DNA of 64,000 nt from Falsiroseomonas algicola (GCF_011040385.1 NZ_JAAIKB010000001.1:1039658-1103657), one strand, 5' to 3'; counted from the first letter of the stretch, positions 11,294 through 22,708 are shown. Translations and numbers: made by a program. The notes: generated from the sequence alone by a model not told the origin.

Positions 11294-12205
11294 TCAGCGG
11301 CACTGCGCGCGCCGCCGCGCATCCGCCACGCGATCCGCGATGTTGCCCGACAGGTTCGGGTAGCGGCTGCGCAGGTCGCTCAGCTGGCCGCAGGCGTCGC
11401 GGTTGTTGTTCAGCCCGATCAGCGAATTCGCCACCCCGAGCATCGCTTCCGGCGCCCGCGTGCCCTGCTGGTTGCGGCGGAAGGCATCGTCATAGGCGAT
11501 GGCAGCGGCCGCAAAGTCCCGCTTACCCGCCAGCGCATCGCCCAGCAGGATCTGCGCATCCACCGCCCGCGCCGAATCGCGCGCCGCGATCACCTCCCGC
11601 GCCGCCGCCTCCGCGCCCGCGAAGTCCCGGCGACCCAGCGCCGCCTGGCCTTCCTGCAGCGCGCGCTGCGGCGGCCGCGCCAGGGCCGCCGGCTGCGCCT
11701 GCGGCGTCGCGCCAGCCTGCGCCGGTGGCGCCGCGGGCCGCGCCGGGGTTGCGGCCGCGGCCGGCGCGCCCGCGCTGGCGCCAGGGCGCGCGCCCTCCAT
11801 CTGCTGGAAGCGGAAATCCACGTCGCCGGTCAGCTTCTCCACCCGCTCGCGCAGCTCGCGCTCGCGGAACTCCGCCTGCTCCGCGCGGCCGCGCACGCTG
11901 CGCAGCTCCTCCTCCAGCCGGGAGACGCGATCGAGCAGCTGGCCGACCAGCTCACCCTGCGGCGCCTGCTGCTGGGCGGGGCGCGGTGCGCCACCACCGA
12001 AGCCCAGCACGGAACTGCCGCCGGACGGCGCGGGCTGGGCACCGAGCCCGCCACGCCTGAGCGCCTCCATCTCCTGCCGCAGCTGCAGGATCTGGTTCTG
12101 CAACGCGATGCCCTCCCGCGTCTCGACCTGCGCCCGGGCCGGGCTGGCCAGGAGCATCGGCGCGGCCAGCAGGGCCGCGAAAAGGGCGGGGCGAGAGAGG
12201 CGCAT
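11294..12205 (-). CDS. cpoB: Cell division coordinator CpoB (YbgF), tol-pal system
   Basis: CpoB is a periplasmic protein that links outer-membrane constriction by Tol-Pal with peptidoglycan synthesis during division. From the ATG at 12205 it has 303 residues: a signal peptide ending SPARAQ near 25, an N-terminal coiled coil (QNQILQLRQEMEAL and SRLEEELRSVRG) which trimerises YbgF proteins, an Ala/Pro/Gln-rich linker, and a C-terminal tetratricopeptide region (YDDAFRRNQQGTRAPEAMLGVANSL, LRSRYPNL). It is the last gene of the tol cluster, 77 bases after pal. Some of its central repeats may be shared with other TPR proteins, but the context makes the assignment firm. Confidence 0.93.
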   Translation of the reverse strand: MRLSRPALFAALLAAPMLLASPARAQVETREGIALQNQILQLRQEMEALRRGGLGAQPAPSGGSSVLGFGGGAPRPAQQQAPQGELVGQLLDRVSRLEEELRSVRGRAEQAEFRERELRERVEKLTGDVDFRFQQMEGARPGASAGAPAAAATPARPAAPPAQAGATPQAQPAALARPPQRALQEGQAALGRRDFAGAEAAAREVIAARDSARAVDAQILLGDALAGKRDFAAAAIAYDDAFRRNQQGTRAPEAMLGVANSLIGLNNNRDACGQLSDLRSRYPNLSGNIADRVADARRRAQCR

Positions 12206-12282
12206 GGCGCTGTTCCTTGTCACTGTCCGGAAGCCGCGGGGATGGGCGCGGACCACCCGCCCCCATCCCCGCCGCGTCACGG

Positions 12283-12759
12283 TCAGCGAACGACCGTGAC
12301 CGCGCGGCGGTTCTGCGCCCAGGCGGTCTCGTCGGAGCCGAGCGCCGCCGGGCGGTCCTTGCCATAGCTGATGGTGGCGATGCGGGCGGAGGCGACGCCG
12401 CCGGCCACCAGCACGTCGCGCGCCGCATTGGCGCGGCGCTGGCCGAGCGCCAGGTTGTATTCGCGCGTGCCGCGCTCGTCGGCATGGCCTTCCACGGCGA
12501 CCTGCACCTGCGGATAGCGGCCGAGCCACGCCGCCTGGCGCTCCAGGATCGCGCGCTGGTCGGCGCGGACGCTGCTGCGGTCGGTGTCGAACAGCACGCG
12601 GTCACCGACATTCGCCACCAGGTCTTCCTGGCTGCCCGGGCGCGGGCCGCTCGCCGTCGTCGCGGCGCCACCGCCGGCCGCACCGGCCGTGTCGGTGCCG
12701 GAGCCGCAGGCGCCGAGCAGGGTCAGCGCGGCCAGCGCGCCGAGGAGCTTGATGTTCAT
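12283..12759 (-). CDS. pal: Peptidoglycan-associated lipoprotein Pal
   Basis: Pal is an outer-membrane lipoprotein that binds peptidoglycan and TolB. The 158-residue protein starts at the ATG at 12759, which places a lipobox LLGAC with lipid-modified Cys18 at the right distance; longer readings would bury the signal peptide. The C-terminal OmpA-like domain shows the diaminopimelate-binding pattern: VLFDTDRSSV, VEGHADERGTREYNLALGQRRA, and a final NRRAVTVVR. It sits between tolB and cpoB, in the standard order. A 187-base gap to tolB may hold a separate promoter; I see no clear consensus boxes there. Confidence 0.96.
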   Translation of the reverse strand: MNIKLLGALAALTLLGACGSGTDTAGAAGGGAATTASGPRPGSQEDLVANVGDRVLFDTDRSSVRADQRAILERQAAWLGRYPQVQVAVEGHADERGTREYNLALGQRRANAARDVLVAGGVASARIATISYGKDRPAALGSDETAWAQNRRAVTVVR

Positions 12760-12946
12760 CGCTCTGAAAATCCTTCCAGGGTTAGGGACGTCTTGTGCCG
12801 CGGGCGTTAATGGCACGCGCCCGCAAGGTCAAGAATCCGTGCGGCGGCATCATGGCAACGTGCGTCGCGAGTTTTGCGCGGAACCGAGTTAACATCGCAA
12901 CAGCGTGCCGCCGCTTCCCTGGTATCGAAGTATGTCGCCCCTCGGC

Positions 12947-14305
12947 TCAGCTCAGCAGGGGGCTCCAGGCGGGATCGGAGGCATCGGTCGGCGTGACCAT
13001 CCGCCGCTCATTGAAGCCGGCGATGTCGATCTGCGACAGGGTAGAGGAATACCCGCCGCCCCGCGCGTCGCGCGCCGGCGTCTCCCGGTAGAAGGCCAGC
13101 ACGCGGCCATTCGGCGCGAAGGTCGGCCCCTCCATCGCCCAGCCCTCGCTGAGGATGCGCTCACCCGAGCCATCCGGCCGCATCACGCCGATGCCGAACT
13201 GCCCGCCGGAGATGCGCGTGAAGGCGATCAGGTCGCCGCGCGGCGACCAGACCGGCGTCGCGTAGCGCCCATTGCCGAAGGAGATGCGCCGCGCGCCGCC
13301 GCCATCCGCCGACATGACATAGAGCTGCTGGTCGCCGCCTCGGTCGGAATTGAAGACGATCTGCGTCCCGTCCGGCGAATAGCAGGGCGAGACGTCGAGC
13401 GACCCGCCGCTGGTCAGCTGCCTTTCGCGACGGCTGCCGATATCGACGCTGTAGATGTTGGCATCGCCGCCGCGGCTGGCGGAAAGCACGACGCTCCGCC
13501 CATCCGGATGGAAGCGCGGGCTGAAGGTCATGCCGCCGAAGCTGCCCAGCACCTGCTGCTGCCCGCTATCCAGGTTGAAGAGGTAGACGCGCGGCTCGTT
13601 GCGGAAATAGGACATGAAGGCGACCTGACGCGCCGTCGGGTGGAAGCGCGGCGTCAGCGCCTGGAAGCTGCCATCGGTCAGGAAGCGGTGGTTCTCGCCA
13701 TCCTGGTCCATCATCGCCATGCGGCGCGTGCGCCGGTCGCGCGGTCCGGACTCCGCGATGTAGACGATCTGCGTGTCGAAATAGCCCTTCTCGCCCAGCA
13801 GCCGCTCATAGATCACGTCGCTGATGAGGTGCGCGATCCGGCGCCACTGCGCGGCCGGCGCGGTGAAGGCGGTGCCCTGCAACTGCTGTTCCGGCAGCAC
13901 GTCCCAAAGCCGGAATTCCACGCGCAGCCGGTCGCCGCTGGCTTCCACGCGCCCCGTGGTCAGCGCCTGCGCGCCGATCACGCGCCAATCCTGGAAGCGC
14001 GGCGTCGCGGCCGCGGCCTCCGGCGTCTGGATGAAGGCCTGGCGGTCCACCGGCCGGAACAGGCCGGAATTGCGCAAATTCGCCTGGATCACCTGCGCGA
14101 TCTGCCGGCCCATCCGCTGCGCATCCGGCCCCGCCCCCGCCATGTCCGGCACCGCGATCGGCACCGGGTCCGTCCGCGCCCGCGTCACGTCGATGACCGT
14201 GGTCGGCTGCGCCAGCACGGCCTCCGGCAGCAGGCTCGCCACGATCGACCCGCCGGCGCCGGCGAAGACATGGCGGCGCGAGATCCCGAAGCCCGGCAAC
14301 GTCAT
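12947..14305 (-). CDS. tolB: Tol-Pal system beta-propeller protein TolB
   Basis: TolB is the periplasmic partner that shuttles between Pal and TolA. The 452-residue protein has an N-terminal signal with SRRHVFAG at 9-16, which resembles a Tat signal and is common for TolB in this group, then a TolB N-terminal domain and a six-bladed WD40-like propeller with recurring motifs such as [32 protein letters not shown] and [12 protein letters not shown]. The start overlaps the tolA stop as ATGA, suggesting coupled translation. The gene order is tolQ-tolR-tolA-tolB-pal-cpoB, as in most proteobacteria. Confidence 0.96.
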   Translation of the reverse strand: MTLPGFGISRRHVFAGAGGSIVASLLPEAVLAQPTTVIDVTRARTDPVPIAVPDMAGAGPDAQRMGRQIAQVIQANLRNSGLFRPVDRQAFIQTPEAAAATPRFQDWRVIGAQALTTGRVEASGDRLRVEFRLWDVLPEQQLQGTAFTAPAAQWRRIAHLISDVIYERLLGEKGYFDTQIVYIAESGPRDRRTRRMAMMDQDGENHRFLTDGSFQALTPRFHPTARQVAFMSYFRNEPRVYLFNLDSGQQQVLGSFGGMTFSPRFHPDGRSVVLSASRGGDANIYSVDIGSRRERQLTSGGSLDVSPCYSPDGTQIVFNSDRGGDQQLYVMSADGGGARRISFGNGRYATPVWSPRGDLIAFTRISGGQFGIGVMRPDGSGERILSEGWAMEGPTFAPNGRVLAFYRETPARDARGGGYSSTLSQIDIAGFNERRMVTPTDASDPAWSPLLS

Positions 14306-15456
14306 CGGATGAATCCCCTCGGCGAGAAGTTGAACTGGAACTCGTTCACCGCCTGCAGCCGGGCACGGGGCACCGGCAGCGGGCTGCAGGCCGGGTCGAG
14401 CAGCGCCCGGCGCGCCTGCTCATACAACGTCCTGGCGCGCGGATCACGGGGCACACCCTCCGGCCCCGGCCTCACTTCCCGGATAACGCCGCCCTGGTCG
14501 ACGATGGCGCGTAGGCTCACGGTCAAGTCACTGAGACCGAGCATCCCCTGGTCCACCCGCCAGCATTCCGCGACGCGCTCCCCCACCGCGCGGCGATCGC
14601 CGGCGGAAAGCGGGTCCTGCCCCTGCGGCGCGCCGCCTGAAGGCGCGGGGCGCCCCGCGGCCGGGTTCGGGCGCGCGGTCGGCGGCTGCTGCTGCGCCTG
14701 CTGCTGGCGCAGCCGCTCCAGCGTGTTGAGCACGCTGCTCGACCGTTCCTCCGGCCGCGCCACGGGCGGCGTCTGCGCCGTGCCCGTCGGCGTCGATTGT
14801 GGCTGCGGCGGTGCCGGCGGCGGGGGTGGCGGCGGCAGCGGCAGGGCCTGCTCCGCCGGTCGCGCGGGCGCCGGCGGCGTCGGCGGCGTCGGCTGCGCCG
14901 GCCGTGGTTCCGGCGGCCGCGGGGCGGGCGGCGGCGGAGGCGGCGTCGGCGCCACCGCGCTCGGCGCCGGGGGCGGCGGCGGCGTCACGGGCCGCGGCTC
15001 CGGCGGCCGGGTTTCCGGCGGCTGGGGCGCGGGCGGCGTCGGCGGCGGGGGCGTGGTCGGGCGCGGCGGCACCGGCACGGGCGGCGTCGCCGGCACCGGC
15101 GGCGTTGGCGTGGCGGGCGCGGGCGGGGCCGGCGGCGGGGGTGGCGGCGGCGGCGCGGGCTGCACCGGCTCCGGCCGCGGCGGCGTCGGCGCCGGCGGCA
15201 CGGGGGCGACATCGGGCGGCGCAGGCACCGGGTCCGGGGAGGAGGTCGGCGCGGGCTGCTCGCCCTGCGACTGCGTCGGCGGCACGGGGGAGGTGAATTC
15301 CACCACCACCGCCGTCTCGATCGGCGGATCGAGCGGCTTCACGAAGCCATAGATGAAGCCCGCCAGCGCCAGAGCCGCATGCAGGCCAAGCGACACGGCG
15401 AGCCATCGCCGCAGCGCGCGGTCGTCAGGCTCCGGATGCAGCAGCAGGCCGGACAC
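14302..15456 (-). CDS. tolA: TolA-like periplasm-spanning protein
   Basis: TolA transmits the TolQ-TolR proton-motive force to TolB and Pal. In this 384-residue protein one membrane helix lies at about 18-38 ([17 protein letters not shown]), with the SLGLHA pattern common to TolA/TonB proteins. The central part, roughly 60-235, is extremely rich in proline and alanine (runs of [19 protein letters not shown]), replacing the Ala/Lys/Glu helix of E. coli TolA. A Gln-rich stretch leads to a C-terminal domain of about 110 residues with the AECWRVDQG cysteine region. The low-complexity repeats make this DNA prone to slippage. The assignment rests on position between tolR and tolB plus topology; sequence similarity to E. 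coli TolA would be slight. Confidence 0.9.
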   Translation of the reverse strand: MSGLLLHPEPDDRALRRWLAVSLGLHAALALAGFIYGFVKPLDPPIETAVVVEFTSPVPPTQSQGEQPAPTSSPDPVPAPPDVAPVPPAPTPPRPEPVQPAPPPPPPPPAPPAPATPTPPVPATPPVPVPPRPTTPPPPTPPAPQPPETRPPEPRPVTPPPPPAPSAVAPTPPPPPPAPRPPEPRPAQPTPPTPPAPARPAEQALPLPPPPPPPAPPQPQSTPTGTAQTPPVARPEERSSSVLNTLERLRQQQAQQQPPTARPNPAAGRPAPSGGAPQGQDPLSAGDRRAVGERVAECWRVDQGMLGLSDLTVSLRAIVDQGGVIREVRPGPEGVPRDPRARTLYEQARRALLDPACSPLPVPRARLQAVNEFQFNFSPRGFIR

Positions 15457-15471
15457 AGGTCGCGGTCCCTC

Positions 15472-15978
<507 letters not shown>

Positions 15979-15981
15979 GGC

Positions 15982-16764
<783 letters not shown>

Positions 16765-16794
16765 CCGGACGAGGTCCGGACGCGTTACGCGCCC

Positions 16795-17220
16795 CTAATC
16801 CGGCGTGGCCGTCCCGCCCAGCGCTTCGCGCCAGGGCGCCGGGATGCGCACCGGCCGCAATCCGTCCGGACGCACGCAGACCAGCCCGACCGCCAGCCGC
16901 GCCAGCAGCACCGCCTTCCCCTCTTCCTCCCGCAACACGAGCTGCTCGAGGTCGAGGGTGGCGGCGCCCATGGCGTGCAGGCGGGTCTCGACGATCAGGG
17001 CGTCATCGAGCCGGGCGGGGGCCGAATACTCCACTTCGATGCGGCGCACCACAAGCATCGCATCGTAACGCTCCATCATAAGCGCATGGGGCAAGTGCAT
17101 GGCGCGCAAGGATTCGGTCCGCGCCCGCTCCGCCCATTTCAGGTAGTTGGCGTGATAGGCCACGCCCCCCGCATCGGTGTCCTCGAAATAGACGCGAAGG
17201 GGGTAACGATGCGCTGCCAT
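16795..17220 (-). CDS. ybgC: Tol-Pal-associated acyl-CoA thioesterase YbgC
   Basis: A 141-residue hotdog-fold 4-hydroxybenzoyl-CoA-thioesterase-like protein. The signature [27 protein letters not shown] contains the catalytic aspartate and the conserved YHANYL. YbgC hydrolyses acyl-CoAs and interacts with acyl carrier protein and phospholipid-synthesis enzymes in E. coli; its role in Tol-Pal function is still unclear. The ATG abuts the ruvB stop (overlap of 1 base), so the tol genes may be read from the ruv promoter. Confidence 0.95.
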   Translation of the reverse strand: MAAHRYPLRVYFEDTDAGGVAYHANYLKWAERARTESLRAMHLPHALMMERYDAMLVVRRIEVEYSAPARLDDALIVETRLHAMGAATLDLEQLVLREEEGKAVLLARLAVGLVCVRPDGLRPVRIPAPWREALGGTATPD

Positions 17221-18272
17221 CAGGCGTCAGTGTCCGGGGCGGGCATGTCACGCAGAAGGTCGAGCTGTGCCGAAACCGAGGCAGGCGGCGCCATGCCGAG
17301 ATGCCGCCACCCCGGCTCCCCCAGCATCCGCCCGCGCGGCGTGCGCAGCACCAGCCCTTCCTGGATCAGGAAGGGCTCGATCACCTCCTCCAGCGTATCC
17401 CGGCTTTCCGCCAGCGCCGCGGCCAGCGTCTCCACGCCGACGGGCCCGCCATTGTGATGTTCGGCGATGCGGCGGAGGTAGCGGCGGTCCTGCGCGTCGA
17501 GGCCGAGGTGATCGACCTCCAGCCGCGCGAGCGCCCCATCCACCATGACGCGGTCGGCCACCTTGCCCGTCACCAGCGCGAAGTCCCGGATGCGCCGGAG
17601 CAACCGCCCGGCCACGCGCGGCGTGCCGCGCGACCGCTTCGCGATCTCCAGCGCCCCGTCATCCGCCAGCGCGAAGCCCAGCTTCTCCGCCCCCCGCCGC
17701 ACGATCAGCAGCAATTCGTCCACCGTGTAGAATTGCAGCCGCAGCGGGATGCCGAAGCGGTCGCGCAGCGGCTGGGTCAGCAGCCCCGCCCGCGTCGTCG
17801 CCCCCACCAGCGTGAAGGGCGGCAGGTCGATCCTGACCGTTCGCGCCGCCGGCCCCTCCCCGATGATCAGGTCGAGGCAGAAATCCTCCATGGCGGGATA
17901 GAGCGTCTCCTCGATCGCGGGCTGCAGCCGGTGGATCTCATCGACGAAGAGCACGTCCCGCGGCTGGAGGTTGGTCAGGATTGCCGCCAGGTCGCCCGAT
18001 TTCTGCAGGATCGGCCCGGAGGTCGCCCGGAACCCCACGCCCAGCTCCCGCGACACGATCTGCGCCAGCGTCGTCTTGCCGAGGCCCGGCGGCCCGAACA
18101 GCAGCACATGGTCCATCGCCTCGGCCCGCTGCCGCGCGGCGCCGATGAAGACCTCGAGGTTCTCCCGCAGCGTCTTCTGGCCGATGAACTCCCGCAGATT
18201 CTGCGGACGCAGCGAGCCTTCCGCCCCATCCTCCTCCTGCCGCGCCCCCGCCGTCAGCCTCTCGTCACTCAT
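17220..18272 (-). CDS. ruvB: Holliday junction branch-migration ATPase RuvB
   Basis: RuvB is the AAA+ hexameric motor that drives branch migration with RuvA. The 350 residues include Walker A GPPGLGKT at 60-67, Walker [11 protein letters not shown], sensor [12 protein letters not shown], the arginine-finger LRDRFGI, and a C-terminal winged helix ending in [17 protein letters not shown]. The start overlaps the ruvA stop (ATGA). The ruvC-ruvA-ruvB order in one leftward block is the standard alphaproteobacterial arrangement. Confidence 0.98.
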   Translation of the reverse strand: MSDERLTAGARQEEDGAEGSLRPQNLREFIGQKTLRENLEVFIGAARQRAEAMDHVLLFGPPGLGKTTLAQIVSRELGVGFRATSGPILQKSGDLAAILTNLQPRDVLFVDEIHRLQPAIEETLYPAMEDFCLDLIIGEGPAARTVRIDLPPFTLVGATTRAGLLTQPLRDRFGIPLRLQFYTVDELLLIVRRGAEKLGFALADDGALEIAKRSRGTPRVAGRLLRRIRDFALVTGKVADRVMVDGALARLEVDHLGLDAQDRRYLRRIAEHHNGGPVGVETLAAALAESRDTLEEVIEPFLIQEGLVLRTPRGRMLGEPGWRHLGMAPPASVSAQLDLLRDMPAPDTDA

Positions 18273-18892
18273 CGCGGCGCCATGTCCTTCAGGGCCTCGG
18301 TGATCAGGGTGTTGAGCGTGGCCCCCTCACCCAGCCGCTTCGCCGCCCGCGCCACCGCGGCCGCCGCCTCCGGCCGCTTCCAGCCGAGATTGGTCAACGC
18401 CGAGGCCGCATCCGCCTCCACCCCCGCCACCACCGGGACGGCGATGGCGACGGCACCGACGCCATCCTCATCCGGCATGGCGCGGCCGATCGCCCATTTC
18501 TGCATCGCCGGCTCATCCACGATCCGCGTCGCGGTGGCGGCGCCGAGGCCCTTCACGTCGGACAGCCGCTTGCGTTCCTTGGCGGCGATGGCCTGGGCCA
18601 GCTGGTTCGGCGTCAGGCCGGAGAGCACCACCAGCGCCTTCTGTGGCCCGACCGTCTTCACCTCGATCAATGCGAGGAAGGCCTCGCGCTCCTGCGCATC
18701 GAGGAAGCCGAAGAGGGTGATGGCGTCCTGGCTGACCCGCGTCTCCACCAGCAGCTTCTGCACCCCCTCCCGCGCCGTCAGCCAGTCCAGCGTCTTGCGG
18801 GAGCAATGGACGAGGTAGCCGACGCCGCCCACGTCCAGCACGCAGCCGCCCTCATGGACGGACTCCACGAAGCCCTTCAGCGAGCCGATCAT
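18269..18892 (-). CDS. ruvA: Holliday junction-binding protein RuvA
   Basis: RuvA binds four-way junctions as a tetramer and loads RuvB. The 207-residue protein has the N-terminal OB fold ([30 protein letters not shown]), the helix-hairpin-helix region ([19 protein letters not shown] and [13 protein letters not shown]) and a C-terminal RuvB-interacting domain ([18 protein letters not shown]). It is joined by ATGA overlaps to ruvC upstream and ruvB downstream. Confidence 0.97.
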   Translation of the reverse strand: MIGSLKGFVESVHEGGCVLDVGGVGYLVHCSRKTLDWLTAREGVQKLLVETRVSQDAITLFGFLDAQEREAFLALIEVKTVGPQKALVVLSGLTPNQLAQAIAAKERKRLSDVKGLGAATATRIVDEPAMQKWAIGRAMPDEDGVGAVAIAVPVVAGVEADAASALTNLGWKRPEAAAAVARAAKRLGEGATLNTLITEALKDMAPR

Positions 18893-19413
18893 CGCCCCGC
18901 CTTCGCCACGGCGCGCGCGAAGGCGTTCCGCGTGCTGCGGTGATGGGCATGGCAGATGGCGATGGCCAGCGCATCGGCCGCATCCGCCCGCTTGAAGGTC
19001 ACACCCGGCAGCAGTTGCTTCACCATCGCCTGCACCTGCCCCTTCTCCGCATGCCCGTTGCCGACCACGGCGCGCTTCACCTCCATCGCGCCGTATTCGC
19101 GCGTCGGCAGCCCCGCCAGCGCCGGCGCCAGCAGCACCACGCCCCGCGCCTGGCCGAGCTTCAGCGCGCTTTCCGGGTTGCGGGCGACATAGGTGTGCTC
19201 CACCGCCGCCTCATCCGGCTGCATCTCCGCGATCACCGCCGCCAGGCCCCGATGCAGCGCCAGCAGCCGGTCCGGCAGGTCCTCCCCCGCGCTGGTGCTC
19301 ACCACCCCCTCCGCGCAGAAGCGCAGCCGGAAGCCGTCATGCTCCACCAGCCCCCAGCCCGTGTGCTGGAGGCCGGGGTCAAGGCCGAGGATGCGAATCG
19401 GGGCGTTGGCCAT
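18889..19413 (-). CDS. ruvC: Holliday junction resolvase RuvC
   Basis: RuvC cuts Holliday junctions symmetrically. The 174-residue protein has an RNase H-like fold with the four acidic residues in place: Asp12 in ILGLDPG, Glu72 in AAVEHTYV, and Asp144 and Asp147 in KRADAADALAIAICH. It heads the ruvCAB operon, 18 bases downstream of yebC on the same strand, which may share its promoter. Confidence 0.98.
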   Translation of the reverse strand: MANAPIRILGLDPGLQHTGWGLVEHDGFRLRFCAEGVVSTSAGEDLPDRLLALHRGLAAVIAEMQPDEAAVEHTYVARNPESALKLGQARGVVLLAPALAGLPTREYGAMEVKRAVVGNGHAEKGQVQAMVKQLLPGVTFKRADAADALAIAICHAHHRSTRNAFARAVAKAGR

Positions 19414-19431
19414 GACCCCCTTTAGCCGGTT

Positions 19432-20181
19432 TCAGGCGCTGAGGCGTTCCATCGCGGCCGCATCGACCTCGAAGTTCGCATAGACGTTCTGCACGTCGTC
19501 GTGGTCGTCCAGCAGGTCGAGCAGCTTCAGCACCTCCCGCGCCCGCTCCTCGTCCAGGTCGATGGTGGTGGAGGGCCACCATTCCAGCTTGGCCGCCTCC
19601 GCCGTCCCGAACCTGGCCTCGAGCGCGTCGCGCACGGCGGCGAAATCCTCGACGGCGCAGGACACTTCGTGCCCCTCCTCGCCGCTCTCGACATCCTCGG
19701 CCCCGGCCTCGATCGCCGCTTCCAGCATGACGTCCGCGCTGCCGGCGGCGGCGGGATAGCGCAGCACGCCCTTGCGCTCGAACTGGAAGGCGACCGAATT
19801 GCTCTCCCCCAGCGCGCCGCCATTCTTGGAGAAGATGGAGCGGAGGTCGCCGCCCGTGCGGTTCCGGTTGTCGGTCAGGGCTTCGACGATGACCGCGATG
19901 CCATAGGGGCCGTAGCCCTCGTAGCGGACCTCCTGGTAGTCCTCACCAGGCCCGCCGACGGCGGCGCGCTTGATGGCGCGGTCGATCGTGTCACGCGTCA
20001 TGTTGGCCGTCAGCGCCGCCTTCACCGCGGCGCGCAGCCGGGGGTTCATGGCGGGGTCGGGCAGGCCCTGCTTGGCGGAGACGGTGATTTCCCGGATCAG
20101 CTTGCCGAAGGCGCGCGCCTTCTTGGCCCCCTGCGCCGCCTTCCGGTGCATGATGTTCTTCGCGTGCGAATGGCCGGCCAT
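19432..20181 (-). CDS. yebC: YebC/PmpR-family protein (TACO1-like)
   Basis: The 249-residue protein begins [22 protein letters not shown], the invariant YebC N-terminus, and continues with the three-domain pattern including [38 protein letters not shown] and a C-terminal [19 protein letters not shown]. Members have been described as DNA-binding regulators and, more recently, as translation factors that relieve ribosome stalling. It directly precedes ruvC, a position conserved in many bacteria. Confidence 0.97.
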   Translation of the reverse strand: MAGHSHAKNIMHRKAAQGAKKARAFGKLIREITVSAKQGLPDPAMNPRLRAAVKAALTANMTRDTIDRAIKRAAVGGPGEDYQEVRYEGYGPYGIAVIVEALTDNRNRTGGDLRSIFSKNGGALGESNSVAFQFERKGVLRYPAAAGSADVMLEAAIEAGAEDVESGEEGHEVSCAVEDFAAVRDALEARFGTAEAAKLEWWPSTTIDLDEERAREVLKLLDLLDDHDDVQNVYANFEVDAAAMERLSA

Positions 20182-20312
20182 CGCCCCGTATTCCCTGTCC
20201 TCAGGGGGTCAACGCCCCCGCATCCGCGCCCCTATACCGGCCTGCCCCCGCCGCCTGCAAATCGGCCAGGCAGCCCGGCCGGCCCATCCCGGCCCCACGC
20301 AACCGCTGGTTC

Positions 20313-22205
20313 ATGAATGCGGCGCATGATGGCGCCATGATCCGCCATGCCCGCCTGGCTCCGATCGCGCCCATCCCGGCCCCGCATCTTGCGGCGCTGC
20401 TGGCCATGCTGGCGCTGCTGGTCACGGCGCTGGCGCTGCTGGCGAGCAATGCGTTGACGGAACGCCTGCTGCGCGCCGATGCCCGCGCCCGGGTCGAAAG
20501 CTGGGGCGCGGAGCTGCTGCGCCGCAGCCCCGACCTGGCGCCGATGCTGCGCGGCGGCGGCGTCTCCGACACCGGCCTCGCCACGCTCGAAGCCATCCGC
20601 GCCGGCGGCGATGTGCTGCAATTCCGCCTGATCGGCACCGATGGGCGCGTCCTGCTCAGCGACGGCGCCGCCGACTTCTCCGCCGGCACCATCGCCGCGC
20701 GCACGGCGCTCCGCGATGCCGATGGGCAGCTGGGCACGCTGGAGGCGGTGCTGGACCAGGCGCCGCGCCGCGCCGTCTTCCGCGACGCCGTCCGCATGGC
20801 GGAAGGCGCGATCGCCATGTTCGGCGGCGGCGCCTTCGCCATCCTCGTCTGGGTCGCGCTGCGCCGCCGGGGCGAACGCTCCGCTGTCGCGCAGGCCCAT
20901 TTCCTCCGGCGGCATGACGCCACCACCGGCCTCGCGACCCATGCCGAGTTCCGGGAGCGCCTCGACGCCGCCCTCGCCCAGGCACGGTCGCAGGACTGGC
21001 AGGTCGGCGTCCACGTCATCGACCTCCGCCGCTTCCGCGACCTGAACGAGACGCATGGCCACGCCACCGGCGACCTCGTGCTCCACCTCATCGCCGCCCG
21101 GCTCTGCGGCGCGGTGCGGCGGGAGGATACGGTGGCGCGCCTGGCCGGGGACCGCTTCGCCATCGTGCAATCCGTGCTGCACGAACCCGCCGCGGCGGCG
21201 CGGCTTGCCGACCGCCTGGCCGATGCCATCGCCGAGCCCCTCCCACTCGCGGACAGCCTCACCCTCACCGTCACGGCCGATATCGGCCTCGCCATCGCGC
21301 CGCAGGACGGGGCGGAGGCGGAGACGCTGCTCGACCGCGCGGAAAAGGCGCTGGCCATCGCCCGGTCGGAGCCCGAGGCCACGATCCGCAGCTTCGAACC
21401 CGCGCTGGACGCGGAGGCGCGCCGCCAGCGGGAGCTGGAACGCGACCTGCGCGCCGCCATCGCCGATGGCGCGCTGACGCTGCACTACCAGCCCCAGTTC
21501 CGCCTGCGCGACCACGCGCTGGTGGGGTTCGAGGCGCTGCTGCGCTGGCACCACCCCGAGCGCGGCATGGTCCCGCCCTGCGACTTCATCCCGCTGGCGG
21601 AGCGCACGGGCCTCATCATCCCGCTCGGCGCCTGGGTGCTCCGCGCCGCCTGCGCCGAAGCCGCGCGCTGGCCCGCCCCGATGCGCGTCGCCGTCAACCT
21701 CTCCCCGGCGCAGTTCCGCCATGGTGGGATGGTCGCCACCATTGCCGATGCCCTGGCCGCCACAGGCCTGCCCGGGCACCTCCTGGAACTGGAAGTCACG
21801 GAAAGCCTGCTGCAGCAGGACCAGGCGGAGACCGAACGCCTGCTCCGCGCCATTCGCGGCCTCGGCGTCTCCATCGCCATGGATGATTTCGGCACGGGCT
21901 GGTCGAGCCTGGCGCATCTCTGGCGCTTCCCCTTCAGCAAGCTGAAGATCGACCGCGCCTTCATCCGCGACCTCGGCCACGATCCCCGCCTCTCCGCCAT
22001 CGTCGCCACCATCGTGGGCCTCGGCCGCATCCTCGGCATGACCGTGGTGGCGGAGGGGGTGGAGACGGAGGACCAGGCCCGCCTGCTGGCGCAGGAAGGC
22101 TGCGACCAGGTCCAGGGCTGGCTCTATGGCCGCGCCGTCCCCGCCGAGGAGGCCCGTGCCCTGATCGCCGCGGAGCACCAGGACCAGCGCCGCCAGGTCG
22201 CCTGA
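20313..22205 (+). CDS. Membrane GGDEF-EAL protein with degenerate GGDEF, probable c-di-GMP phosphodiesterase
   Basis: A 630-residue signalling protein. Two membrane helices (about 28-48 and about 165-185, AIAMFGGGAFAILVWVAL) flank a short periplasmic sensor. The GGDEF domain follows (DATTGLATHAEFRERL, then VHVIDLRRFRDLNETHG), but its catalytic loop reads AGDRF near residue 280 instead of GGDEF, so cyclase activity is unlikely. The EAL domain looks complete: GFEALLRW near 405, NLSPAQFR, VTESLLQQD, MDDFGTGWSSLAHLWRF, LKIDRAFI and VVAEGVETEDQ. It therefore probably degrades c-di-GMP, perhaps with the GGDEF remnant binding GTP as a regulator. An ATG at 20337 is an equally possible start. Divergent from yebC. 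Confidence 0.92.
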   Translation: MNAAHDGAMIRHARLAPIAPIPAPHLAALLAMLALLVTALALLASNALTERLLRADARARVESWGAELLRRSPDLAPMLRGGGVSDTGLATLEAIRAGGDVLQFRLIGTDGRVLLSDGAADFSAGTIAARTALRDADGQLGTLEAVLDQAPRRAVFRDAVRMAEGAIAMFGGGAFAILVWVALRRRGERSAVAQAHFLRRHDATTGLATHAEFRERLDAALAQARSQDWQVGVHVIDLRRFRDLNETHGHATGDLVLHLIAARLCGAVRREDTVARLAGDRFAIVQSVLHEPAAAARLADRLADAIAEPLPLADSLTLTVTADIGLAIAPQDGAEAETLLDRAEKALAIARSEPEATIRSFEPALDAEARRQRELERDLRAAIADGALTLHYQPQFRLRDHALVGFEALLRWHHPERGMVPPCDFIPLAERTGLIIPLGAWVLRAACAEAARWPAPMRVAVNLSPAQFRHGGMVATIADALAATGLPGHLLELEVTESLLQQDQAETERLLRAIRGLGVSIAMDDFGTGWSSLAHLWRFPFSKLKIDRAFIRDLGHDPRLSAIVATIVGLGRILGMTVVAEGVETEDQARLLAQEGCDQVQGWLYGRAVPAEEARALIAAEHQDQRRQVA

Positions 22206-22249
22206 CGGTCACACGCCGCGCGGCACCGCCATGCTACGACGGTGGTGCC

Positions 22250-22708
22250 ATGACCCTGCTGATCCGCCCCGTCGCCGAAACCCCGCACCTCCCGACCATC
22301 GCGGCCTGGCTGCATGCCCAATGGTGGGCGGCCGGCGGCTACAGCCTGGAGGCAACGGAGGCCTTCCTCCGCCGGGCCACCGGCCCCGCCGCCCCCTGCG
22401 CCCTGGTGGCGGAGCAGGATGGCATCCCCCTCGGCACCGCCACCTTCGACACCGATGACCTGCCGAGCCGCCCGGACCTCGCCCCCTGGCTCGCCTCCGT
22501 CCTCGTCACTCCCGAAGCGCGTCGCCAGGGCGTCGCGACCGCGCTGGTGCGGGCGGTGGAGGGCCTCGCCGCCGCGCAAGGCGTCCGCCGCCTCTGGCTC
22601 TTCACCCCGGACCAGGCGCCCTTCTACGCGGCGCGCGGCTGGGTGCGGTCGGGGGAGGAGCAATATCGAGGCTCCCCTGTCGTGCTGATGCACCGGGATC
22701 TGGGGTAG
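22250..22708 (+). CDS. GNAT-family N-acetyltransferase
   Basis: A 152-residue single-domain GNAT. The acetyl-CoA-binding motif A is PWLASVLVTPEARRQGVATALVRAVEG, with the R-x-x-G-x-A pattern near residues 88-93, followed by LWLFTPDQAPFYAARGWV, the family's motif B. The substrate is unknown; small amines or antibiotics are common. It follows the GGDEF-EAL gene by 44 bases. Its last 107 bases overlap the 3' end of the photolyase gene on the other strand; both frames look genuine. Confidence 0.85.
   Translation: MTLLIRPVAETPHLPTIAAWLHAQWWAAGGYSLEATEAFLRRATGPAAPCALVAEQDGIPLGTATFDTDDLPSRPDLAPWLASVLVTPEARRQGVATALVRAVEGLAAAQGVRRLWLFTPDQAPFYAARGWVRSGEEQYRGSPVVLMHRDLG

Noticed and set aside
14480..15300. 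Low-complexity GC repeat tract
   Set aside because: It is the proline/alanine-rich linker of TolA in the correct frame, not a non-coding tandem repeat.
22222..22249. Hairpin just before the GNAT start (GGCACCGCC ... GGTGGTGCC)
   Set aside because: The stem has a mismatch, and such GC-rich inverted repeats are frequent here; no independent support for a role.
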